NCBI GenBank assembly: GCA_003218935.1
Contig: QHPA01000221.1
Span: 1 to 9,738 of the forward strand
Length of the DNA: 9,738 nucleotides
Source: Verrucomicrobiota bacterium
GTDB taxonomy: Bacteria; Verrucomicrobiota; Verrucomicrobiia; Limisphaerales; AV2
Direction of reading: 5' to 3'
Both the position numbers and the translations under genes were made by a program. How positions within the stretch are numbered: the stretch's first letter is position 1; each line of letters begins with the position of its first letter. Shown in pieces: positions 1 to 5,951 of this stretch. A model generated the notes under the pieces. The model made no database searches. It had not been told where the DNA came from and saw only the letters and a list, made by a program, of their open reading frames with translations.

Positions 1-128
1 GGGAAAAACTCTGGTCGTACGAAATCGGCAAACCCGTCGGCAGTTCACCTGCCGTGTCGGACGGAAAAATCGTGATCGGATCGGACGATGGCATTGTCTA
101 TTGCTTCGGACCGAAGCGCGTCAAATGA
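1..128 (+). CDS. C-terminal end of a PQQ-type beta-propeller repeat protein (5' truncated)
   Basis: Only the last 41 codons are present; the frame starts at base 3 and stops at TGA 126-128. The residues LWSYEIGKPVGSSPAVSDGK followed by IVIGSDDGIVYCFG match one blade of the PQQ-binding-like (BamB/quinoprotein-type) beta-propeller. Such a blade has a Trp-containing strand, then SSPAV.DG, then a strand ending in G..DG.VYCF. In this superfamily the final blade often lies at the C-terminus, as here. The cell location and substrate cannot be judged from this fragment. It is separated from the next gene by an 88-base gap holding an inverted repeat, so it is probably not part of the downstream gene set. 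Confidence 0.75.
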   Translation, partial: EKLWSYEIGKPVGSSPAVSDGKIVIGSDDGIVYCFGPKRVK

Positions 129-133
129 AGTCT

Positions 134-202
134 AATTGTTGAAGCGTTAAGCGATTAACTGAATCAGAAGAACCGATTTAACTATTTAACCCTTTAACAA
201 TT
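134..202. repeat. GTTGAA/CGTTAA-family inverted repeat (hairpin), copy 1
   Basis: Left arm 134-160 and the reverse complement of 176-202 match at 20 of 27 positions without gaps, leaving a 15-base loop (161-175). Each arm is itself built from short units of the GTTRAA or CGTTAA type. It sits between the stop of the beta-propeller gene and the start of the radical SAM gene. It could act as a transcript 3' end or simply be a dispersed repeat. No T-run follows, so it is not a standard intrinsic terminator. Confidence 0.65.
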
Positions 203-216
203 CATCGATTCAGCAC

Positions 217-1584
217 ATGAGCACGACATTGACAAACGAGCCAGTTAAAGCCCCGCCGCTGGAAAAACAGACGACGGTCGGCAATTATTTTGTCTCGAAT
301 TACCCTCCGTTTTCGTTCTGGAAACCGGAGTTTGTGCCCGACGTGTATTCCGCGATGGAGCGCCCGCCAACTCAACGCGGAACGCGGAACGCGGAACGCG
401 GAACTACACTTGGCATCTACGTTCACATTCCATTTTGCCGGAAGCGCTGCCACTTCTGCTATTTCAAGGTCTATACGGACAAGGACTCTGCCGCGATCAA
501 GAGTTACATCGACGCCGTGGTTGCGGAGTTGGCGCTTTACGCCTCGAAGCCGTTCATCGGCGGGCGCAAGCCGAACTTCATCTACTTCGGCGGCGGCACC
601 CCGTCCTATCTCTCGGTGGACCAGCTCAAACATCTGACCGGCGGCATGAAGTCGCTGCTGCCGTGGGACGAGGCCGAGGAAGTTACGTTTGAGTGCGAAC
701 CGGGCACGCTCACCGACCACAAACTCAAGGCGATTCGCGAAATGGGCGTCACGCGCTTGAGCCTCGGTGTCGAGAATTTCGACGACCACATCCTCGAAAT
801 CAACGGCCGCGCGCATCACAGCAAGGAAATCGCCCGCGCCTACGCCTTCGCGCGTGAAATCGGTTTTCCGCAAATCAACATCGACCTCATCGCCGGCATG
901 GTGGAGGAAACCGAGGCGAACTGGCGCGAGTGCGTGCGCAAAACCATCGAATTGTCCCCGGACAGCGTGACGGTCTACGAGATGGAGATTCCGTACAACA
1001 CGACGATTTACCAGCGGATGAAGGCCGCGGGCAAACTCGTCGCGCCGGTTGCGGATTGGGACACAAAACGCGGCTGGGTCAACTACGCGTTCGCCGAACT
1101 CGAAAAGGCCGGTTACACGGTCGCCAGCGCCTACACCGCGGTGAAGAACAAGGCGAAGACGAAGTTCGTCTATCGCGACCGGCTTTGGGAAGGCGCGGAC
1201 TTGCTGTCGGTGGGCGTGGCATCGTTCGGCTACATCGGCGGCGTGCATTATCAGAATCACGCGGACTTCGATCCGTATGTGACGCAAATCCAGCAGGGCA
1301 AATTGCCGATTTACCGGGCGCTGACGCCAAACGACGATGAACGGCTCATTCGCGAGTTCATTCTGCAACTCAAGCTCGGCCATCTCAGTCTCGCTTATTT
1401 TCGCAACAAGTTCGGTGTCGATCCGACGAAACGGTTCGCCGAACCGCTGCAACGATTGAAGGGTTGGGGATTCCTGACGCTCGAAGGTGACCAAGTGCTG
1501 CTCAACCGTGAAGGATTACTTCAAGTGGACCGGCTGCTGCACGAGTTCTTTTTGCCGCAACATCGAACCAATCGTTATGTATGA
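217..1584 (+). CDS. HemN/HemW-family radical SAM protein
   Basis: A 455-residue radical SAM enzyme of the oxygen-independent coproporphyrinogen oxidase family. YVHIPFC leads into CxxxCxxC at C74, C78 and C81 (4Fe-4S cluster). The SAM-contact motif GGGTPS is at 125-130, the family motifs LSLGVENF at 181-188 and NIDLIAGM at 221-228, and a HemN C-terminal-type helical domain at about 372-448. True HemN has a fourth Cys two residues after the third; here that stretch is CYFK, so the protein is closer to HemW and the HemN-like enzymes of biosynthetic clusters. An N-terminal extension of about 65 residues has YFVSNYPPF in the place where HemN has RYTSYPTA. Residues 53-63 come from an AACGCGG tandem repeat just before the catalytic barrel. 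ATG 217 has no Shine-Dalgarno motif. Family assignment is firm; the substrate is unknown, and heme synthesis is not supported by the neighbours. Confidence 0.88.
   Translation: MSTTLTNEPVKAPPLEKQTTVGNYFVSNYPPFSFWKPEFVPDVYSAMERPPTQRGTRNAERGTTLGIYVHIPFCRKRCHFCYFKVYTDKDSAAIKSYIDAVVAELALYASKPFIGGRKPNFIYFGGGTPSYLSVDQLKHLTGGMKSLLPWDEAEEVTFECEPGTLTDHKLKAIREMGVTRLSLGVENFDDHILEINGRAHHSKEIARAYAFAREIGFPQINIDLIAGMVEETEANWRECVRKTIELSPDSVTVYEMEIPYNTTIYQRMKAAGKLVAPVADWDTKRGWVNYAFAELEKAGYTVASAYTAVKNKAKTKFVYRDRLWEGADLLSVGVASFGYIGGVHYQNHADFDPYVTQIQQGKLPIYRALTPNDDERLIREFILQLKLGHLSLAYFRNKFGVDPTKRFAEPLQRLKGWGFLTLEGDQVLLNREGLLQVDRLLHEFFLPQHRTNRYV
374..404 (+). repeat. AACGCGG tandem heptanucleotide array, copy 1 (inside radical SAM gene)
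   Basis: Four perfect AACGCGG units (374-401) followed by AAC. It lies in frame in the radical SAM gene and encodes RGTRNAERGT at residues 54-63, between the N-terminal extension and the start of the catalytic barrel (LGIYVHIPFC). The unit begins at codon position 2. The same four-unit array recurs at 5274 and 8563. Confidence 0.95.
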
Positions 1585-1620
1585 GCTAACCGACCTTGCG
1601 TCCAAGAGCGACCAGCAGAA

Positions 1621-2454
1621 ATGAAACTCTCGGCCAAAAAAATCGTTTTTGCGGTCGTGCTCGTCGCGTTGATCGACTTCACTTTCCAGTATCAACGATC
1701 GGCTGACCCGGTTTACCTAGGACGCCGCCTTAGCGAATGGCTTCCCAAACTCATTTGGGGATGGCCGGAGGAAGAACGGGCGCAAGCAGCGACCGCCATT
1801 GCCACGCTTGGTGTGAAATGTGTGCCATTTCTTCTGAATCAGCTTGAGCCGCAGAGGCCACTATTGACGCAACCGCTTAGGGACTGGTTCACAACCAATG
1901 TTCTCCGACGCCCGGCCGTCACCGGAAGTGGCCTTTCAAAAGAGTTAGAATCCTTGCAAAAAAAAATCTGGACTCAACGAGCATTCGAAATTTTGGGTCC
2001 CGAAGCCAAACCCGCGCTACCTCGGTTAACAGAGCTTCTTGCGGACCCGATCACGGCCGATGGCGCTGCGGATGCACTCGCGTCCATTGGACCGGGTTCT
2101 CTGCCGGTCCTGCGGAAGGCGATTAGAGGAAACGATGTTGCGGCGCGTCGCGCCGCAGCTCGAAGTCTCGGAAAAATGAAACAGTGTGGTCCCCAGGCAG
2201 CGCAAATGCTCTGGGGTGCAGTTTCCGATTTGGATCCATCGGTTCGACTCAATGTTGAGAGTTCTCTAAGGGCACTTGCCGAGAGGGGAGAGGAGTCTGT
2301 TTTGGCTCAGGCAAGGGTATTGGAACATGGTCCTGATCCAAACCTTCGCTACACTTCCCTCTATGTTTTGAAGTTTTTCAATGGTGCATCCCACAGCGAT
2401 GCTCCCGACACAGGCAAACTCGGCGAATGGGGTGGAGCAAATATCATAAAATGA
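1621..2454 (+). CDS. Membrane-anchored HEAT-repeat protein
   Basis: 277 residues. A Lys-rich start followed by a hydrophobic stretch (about residues 8-20, IVFAVVLVALIDF) looks like an uncleaved signal anchor or signal peptide, so the rest is probably outside the cytoplasm. From about residue 50 to 240 the protein is a series of short helix pairs typical of HEAT/PBS repeats, for example ERAQAATAIATLG, RAFEILGPEAKPALPRLTELL, AADALASIGPGSLPVLRKAI and AARRAAARSLGKM. Such proteins usually act as binding scaffolds; no catalytic residue is visible. Third codon positions are clearly less G+C-rich than in the genes on both sides, which suggests a different history or weak expression. It lies 36 bases after the radical SAM gene and 10 bases before the chorismate-lyase-like gene. 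No specific partner can be named. Confidence 0.7.
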   Translation: MKLSAKKIVFAVVLVALIDFTFQYQRSADPVYLGRRLSEWLPKLIWGWPEEERAQAATAIATLGVKCVPFLLNQLEPQRPLLTQPLRDWFTTNVLRRPAVTGSGLSKELESLQKKIWTQRAFEILGPEAKPALPRLTELLADPITADGAADALASIGPGSLPVLRKAIRGNDVAARRAAARSLGKMKQCGPQAAQMLWGAVSDLDPSVRLNVESSLRALAERGEESVLAQARVLEHGPDPNLRYTSLYVLKFFNGASHSDAPDTGKLGEWGGANIIK

Positions 2455-2464
2455 ACCATCAACC

Positions 2465-3031
2465 ATGACGACTCCCTCCGTCACCCAGGCTCGTCCGACC
2501 CCCATGGCCCACCCGCTGGACGAGTTTTACGCCCAGATGGGTTTGACCCTGCCGCCGTTGGAAGAGGTGGACGGCGAAGCTGTGCCGCAGCCTTACAGAC
2601 GATTGCTCGTGCACCATCACGACATGACGCCCACGCTGGAGAACTTTCACGAGCGCGACATTCATTTGCGCTTGTTGGGCCGGCGGCGGAAGCGTGACCA
2701 ATATTTTCGCGAAGTCGTGCTGCTGCTCGACGGCAGCGACGAACCGGTGGAATTCGGCGCGATCAAGATTAATCTGAATCTGTTCAAGCCGGAGGCGCGG
2801 GAGCAAATTTTGGAAGAGCGGCGCCCGCTGGGCCACATCATGCAGGAATGCAGCATCAAGCACAGCAGCCGGCCCAAGGCGATCCTGCGGCTGGCCTCGG
2901 ACAAATTCATTAATCAAGCGCTGCAGTTGAGCGGCGCGCACGTGCTGTATGGCCGGCGCAATACGCTGTTCGATCCCCAGGAGCGGCCGTTGGCGGAAAT
3001 TGTGGAAATTTTGCCGCCGTCGCAGGAGTGA
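2465..3031 (+). CDS. Chorismate-lyase (UbiC)-like protein
   Basis: 188 residues. I recognise the chorismate pyruvate-lyase fold by motif order against E. coli UbiC as recalled. HDMTPTLENF (52-61) parallels UbiC EDSMTKRFE. FREVVLL (81-87) parallels LREILL, with R82 in the place of the carboxylate-binding Arg. PLG (121-123) parallels PLGRYLF. YGRRNTLF (162-169) parallels WGRRSRLR. PLAEIVEILPP (175-185) parallels PLLLTELFLPA, so E181 matches the conserved Glu of the active site. Length is close to the usual size of about 165-200. UbiC and its mycobacterial counterpart Rv2949c convert chorismate to 4-hydroxybenzoate and pyruvate. If active, this protein would feed an aryl acid to the CoA ligase at 7629. 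A binding-only role of the same fold (as in UTRA regulators) is possible, but there is no DNA-binding domain. The ATG at 2465 has no Shine-Dalgarno motif. Confidence 0.72.
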   Translation: MTTPSVTQARPTPMAHPLDEFYAQMGLTLPPLEEVDGEAVPQPYRRLLVHHHDMTPTLENFHERDIHLRLLGRRRKRDQYFREVVLLLDGSDEPVEFGAIKINLNLFKPEAREQILEERRPLGHIMQECSIKHSSRPKAILRLASDKFINQALQLSGAHVLYGRRNTLFDPQERPLAEIVEILPPSQE

Positions 3032-3212
3032 TTAACCACGGATCAACACGGATGGACACGGATTGAAAACGGAAAACAAGTCACGAATTGCGCGAATGAC
3101 CCTGAACTCGAGGGCAGCCCGGTTCGTTCTCGGAAACCTCCCGGCTTCGCGCAAATGCGTTCTTGGTTTCCGCCTTCGTCGGCGTCCATCTGTGGTAATT
3201 TGAACGACGATC
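3032..3212. repeat. Intergenic inverted-repeat element with CACGGAT units
   Basis: The gap between the chorismate-lyase-like and flavoprotein genes starts with three CACGGAT copies spaced 10 bases apart (3037, 3047, 3057). Bases 3051-3096 match the reverse complement of 3146-3190 at about two thirds of 46 columns. The match includes GATGGAC, CGGAAA.CAAG (3070-3080 against 3162-3172) and TTGCGCGAA against TTCGCGCAA. A unique centre of about 50 bases lies between the arms. The element could fold into a long imperfect hairpin in RNA or be two facing copies of a dispersed repeat. No transposase and no clear target duplication are visible. Confidence 0.6.
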
Positions 3213-4505
3213 ATGACTGAAAACTTCGATGCTCTCATCATCGGCGGCGGACCAGCCGGCTCGGCCGCTGCAACGGTGCTGTCTGAACACGGCCACAAAG
3301 TCCTCCTGCTCGAACGCGAAAAATTTCCGCGCTACCACATCGGCGAATCGCTGCTGCCCTTCACTTTCCATCCGCTGCAACGGCTCGGTCTGATCGAGAA
3401 GATGCGGAAATCCGCATTCATCAAAAAATACAGCGTCCAGTTCGTCGCGCCCTCGGGCAAAGCATCGCAGCCGTTTTACTTTTTCACCCGATACGACCGC
3501 GACACCGTCGCTCAAACCTGGCAGGTGCTGCGCTCCGAATTCGACGTGATGTTGCTCGATAACGCCCGCGAAAAGGGCGCGTCAGTAAAGCAGGAAACGA
3601 CCGTCAAGGAACTCATGAAAGTAGGCGGACGCGTCGTAGGCGTTCGGGCGCAGCACCAGGGCGGGAAAATCACGGAATATCGCGCGCCCATCACACTGGA
3701 TTGTTCCGGTCGCGAGGCCTTCTGCGCCGTCCGACACAACTGGCGCGTCGGCGACCCCGAATTGCACAAGGTCGCTGTCTGGACGTACTACAAAGGCGCG
3801 AAGCGCGACGAAGGCATCGACGCCGGCACGACGACCGTGGCGTTCGTGCCGGAGAAAGGCTGGTTCTGGTACATCCCGCTGCACAACGACATTGTCAGCG
3901 TCGGCGTCGTCGCCGAGGGCAAATATCTCACGCGTGAGGGGGTGAAGGAACCGGAGAAAATTTTTCAGCGCGAAATCGGGCAGAACCTCTGGATCAAGGA
4001 ATACCTCTCCTGCGGCACGCAGTTCGGTCCTTACTACATCACCGGCGAATTCTCGTTTCATTCGCGCTACTGCGGCGTCGAAGGTCTCTTGCTCGTGGGC
4101 GACGCGTATTGTTTTCTTGACCCGGTCTTTTCATCAGGTGTCATGCTCGCACTGAAGAGCGGCGTGATGGCCGGCGACGCGGTGCACGAGGCGCTCGTCG
4201 CGCGCGATTTTTCGACGCAGCGTTTTGCCGATTACGCCACGAAGCTGCGCGAAGGCATCGAGAACATGCGTAAGCTGGTGTACGCTTTCTACAATCCAAA
4301 CTTCAGCTTTCGCGAATTGACCGACAAGCATCCCGACCTCGCGGGGGATGTCACGGATTGTTTGAGCGGCGACGTGAACAAGGACTTTTCGCGGCTGTGG
4401 ACGGCGATTGAAGAATTCGCGTCGGTGCCTGAGTCACTGCCGCTGGGCCAGCCGCTCGCCGATCCCAAAACGGAAATGCAATCACGCGTGGCGATAAAGA
4501 GTTAA
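3213..4505 (+). CDS. FAD-dependent oxidoreductase of the flavin-dependent halogenase-like family
   Basis: 430 residues. The N-terminal Rossmann motif GGGPAG (11-16) ends its beta-alpha-beta unit with LLLERE (31-36) and binds FAD. FPRYHIGESLLP (38-49) and GDAYCFLDPVFSSG (296-309) are typical of the halogenase/geranylgeranyl-reductase branch of flavoprotein monooxygenases. GWFWYIP (216-222) fits the WxWxIP motif that marks flavin-dependent halogenases. FIKKYSVQF (69-77) places K71 or K72 where those enzymes carry the catalytic Lys that forms the chloramine. The family needs reduced flavin from a partner reductase, which is not in the window. The substrate is unknown; phenolic or carrier-bound aryl groups would fit the neighbours. 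Several relatives with these motifs do other flavin oxidations, so halogenation is a hypothesis. The start follows the inverted-repeat gap and lacks a Shine-Dalgarno motif. Confidence 0.8.
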   Translation: MTENFDALIIGGGPAGSAAATVLSEHGHKVLLLEREKFPRYHIGESLLPFTFHPLQRLGLIEKMRKSAFIKKYSVQFVAPSGKASQPFYFFTRYDRDTVAQTWQVLRSEFDVMLLDNAREKGASVKQETTVKELMKVGGRVVGVRAQHQGGKITEYRAPITLDCSGREAFCAVRHNWRVGDPELHKVAVWTYYKGAKRDEGIDAGTTTVAFVPEKGWFWYIPLHNDIVSVGVVAEGKYLTREGVKEPEKIFQREIGQNLWIKEYLSCGTQFGPYYITGEFSFHSRYCGVEGLLLVGDAYCFLDPVFSSGVMLALKSGVMAGDAVHEALVARDFSTQRFADYATKLREGIENMRKLVYAFYNPNFSFRELTDKHPDLAGDVTDCLSGDVNKDFSRLWTAIEEFASVPESLPLGQPLADPKTEMQSRVAIKS

Positions 4506-4507
4506 AA

Positions 4508-4565
4508 CGTTGAATCGTTAAAACGTTACACCGTTGTAACGATTTGACTGTTTAACGATTCAACG
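4508..4565. repeat. GTTGAA/CGTTAA-family inverted repeat with perfect 15-bp stem, copy 2
   Basis: Bases 4508-4522 (CGTTGAATCGTTAAA) are the exact reverse complement of 4551-4565. Nested inside is a perfect 7-bp stem CGTTACA/TGTAACG (4524-4530 with 4535-4541) around the loop CCGT. The element fills nearly the whole gap between the flavoprotein stop (4503-4505) and the glycosyltransferase ATG (4572), ending six bases before that ATG. The transcript would fold here, which could limit read-through, protect the upstream message or affect translation of the glycosyltransferase. No T-run follows, so a simple intrinsic terminator is unlikely. Confidence 0.85.
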
Positions 4566-4571
4566 ATTGAA

Positions 4572-5942
4572 ATGAACATCGTCCAGATTACCCCTGGCGC
4601 CGGGGGAATGTATTGCGGGAATTGTTTCCGTGACAACGCGCTCGTGGCCGCGCTGCGCCAGCAGGGCCATCAGGTTCTAATGGTGCCCCTCTATCTGCCC
4701 ATGACACTGGACGAAGAGGACCAAAGCGCCGGAACGCCGATTTTCTTCGGTGGCATCAATGTTTATCTCGAACAAAAATTGTCCTTCTTTCGGCGCGCGC
4801 CCGAATGGCTGCATCATCTGCTGGAGTCACCAGCGCTGTTGAAATGGGCGGCGGGCAAGGCGGCCAGGACGCGCGCCGAGGAACTCGGCGAACTCACCAT
4901 TTCCATGCTCCGCGGCGAGGAAGGCAAACAGGCGCGCGAACTGCATGAACTGATTGCCTGGCTCAAGCAGAAACCGCACCCCGACGTGATCTGCCTGTCG
5001 AACGCGCTGCTCGCCGGCCTGGTGCGCACGCTCAAACAGGAACTGCGCTCGCCGGTCGTCTGCATGTTGCAAGGCGAGGATTACTTTCTCGACTCACTGC
5101 CGCAGGCGCAACGCGATGAAGCCTGGAACACGTTGGCCGGGCGCGCAGCGAAAGCGGACCTGTTCATCGCGCCGAGCCGTTACTTCGGCGATCTCATGCG
5201 CCGACGACTCAATCTGCCCGCCGACCGCGTGCGCGTCGTCTTCAACGGGATCAATCTTGAAGGCTACGACAAAAACGCGGAACGCGGAACGCGGAACGCG
5301 GAACAGCGCAGCGCGCCGGTCCTCGGCTATTTCGCCCGCATGTGCCGCGAGAAGGGTTTGGACCGACTGGTTGAAGCATTCATCCTGCTGAAACGCCACG
5401 AGCGGACCAAGGATCTGAAGTTGCGCGTGGGTGGCGGCTGCGGCCCGTCAGAGGAACCTTTCGTCAATGCGTTGCGCGAACGATTGAAAACAAACGGCGT
5501 TTTGCACGACGTGGAGTTCCATCCTAACATCGACCGGGCGGCGAAGTTGGATTTTCTTCGGTCGCTGACCGTTTTCTCCGTCCCCGCCCTTTACGGCGAA
5601 GCGTTCGGTTTATACGTTGTCGAAGCGCTCGCGGCCGGCGTGCCGGTCGTGCAACCACGCGCCGCCTCGTTTCCCGAACTGATCGAAGGGACCGGCGGCG
5701 GCGTGCTCTACGAGCCGGGCGACGTAAGAGCCTTGGCGGACGCGGTTGAGCAACTCTTGTCGAATCCTGAAAGACTCAACGCGCTCGGCGAAGCCGGGCG
5801 CAAAGTGGTCTCGCAGGATTTCACCGCGGAGCGGATGGCAGAGCAGGTCATCAATGTCTTCCGGGAACTCTCCTCGCAACGGCCCGGGTTCAACGAAGCC
5901 GAAAACGCTTTTCAATTCGCAAATCGCAAATCGCAAATCTAA
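4572..5942 (+). CDS. GT4-family glycosyltransferase (GT-B fold)
   Basis: 456 residues. The N-terminal half starts with MNIVQITPGAGGMYCGNCF, a glycine-rich acceptor-side loop with CxxC (C15, C18). The second half starts at about 246 with APVLGYFARMCREKGLDRLV, the usual entry to the nucleotide-sugar domain. The EX7E motif of retaining GT4 enzymes is E343 to E351 in GEAFGLYVVEALAAGVPVVQP. The enzyme would move a sugar from a nucleotide donor to an unknown acceptor in the cytoplasm. Residues 235-244 (NAERGTRNAE) come from an AACGCGG array in the linker between the two domains. The last residues (ANRKSQI) and the TAA stop come from a TCGCAAA array. It is 9 bases upstream of the thioesterase start, so the two are probably co-transcribed. 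Its neighbours suggest glycosylation of a lipid or aromatic product, but a cell-envelope role is equally possible. Confidence 0.88.
   Translation: MNIVQITPGAGGMYCGNCFRDNALVAALRQQGHQVLMVPLYLPMTLDEEDQSAGTPIFFGGINVYLEQKLSFFRRAPEWLHHLLESPALLKWAAGKAARTRAEELGELTISMLRGEEGKQARELHELIAWLKQKPHPDVICLSNALLAGLVRTLKQELRSPVVCMLQGEDYFLDSLPQAQRDEAWNTLAGRAAKADLFIAPSRYFGDLMRRRLNLPADRVRVVFNGINLEGYDKNAERGTRNAEQRSAPVLGYFARMCREKGLDRLVEAFILLKRHERTKDLKLRVGGGCGPSEEPFVNALRERLKTNGVLHDVEFHPNIDRAAKLDFLRSLTVFSVPALYGEAFGLYVVEALAAGVPVVQPRAASFPELIEGTGGGVLYEPGDVRALADAVEQLLSNPERLNALGEAGRKVVSQDFTAERMAEQVINVFRELSSQRPGFNEAENAFQFANRKSQI
5274..5304 (+). repeat. AACGCGG tandem heptanucleotide array, copy 2 (inside glycosyltransferase gene)
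   Basis: Four perfect AACGCGG units (5274-5301) followed by AAC. It is in frame and encodes NAERGTRNAE at residues 235-244, in the linker that joins the two halves of the GT-B fold, after VFNGINLEGYDK and before APVLGYFARM. The unit begins at codon position 1, a different phase from the copies at 374 and 8563, yet it gives the same cyclic peptide. Confidence 0.95.
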
Positions 5943-5946
5943 AATC
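5914..5946 (+). repeat. TCGCAAA tandem heptanucleotide array at the glycosyltransferase 3' end
   Basis: Three perfect TCGCAAA units (5917-5937) are followed by a variant TCTAAAA (5938-5944). The variant supplies the TAA stop (5940-5942) of the glycosyltransferase, so the tail FANRKSQI is repeat-derived. The array ends a few bases before the thioesterase ATG at 5952. Confidence 0.9.
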
Positions 5947-5951
5947 CCGTC

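Noticed and set aside
374..404. CRISPR or CRISPR-like array for the AACGCGG repeats
   Set aside because: Units are 7 bases with no spacers, lie inside genes and have no cas genes nearby.
202..1494. Long open frame of 430 codons on the - strand opposite the radical SAM gene
   Set aside because: It is the antisense of a gene with clear family motifs, its own translation resembles no family, and G+C-rich coding DNA often leaves the opposite strand open.
217..1584. Oxygen-independent coproporphyrinogen III oxidase (hemN)
   Set aside because: The fourth Cys of the HemN cluster motif is missing and no heme genes are nearby; only the family name is justified.
3032..3212. Complete miniature transposable element
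   Set aside because: Inverted arms exist, but their ends are ragged, no target-site duplication is visible and no second copy is in the window, so only a repeat was called.
4508..4565. Rho-independent terminator
   Set aside because: The stem is A/T-rich and no T-run follows on either strand, so a standard intrinsic terminator is not supported.
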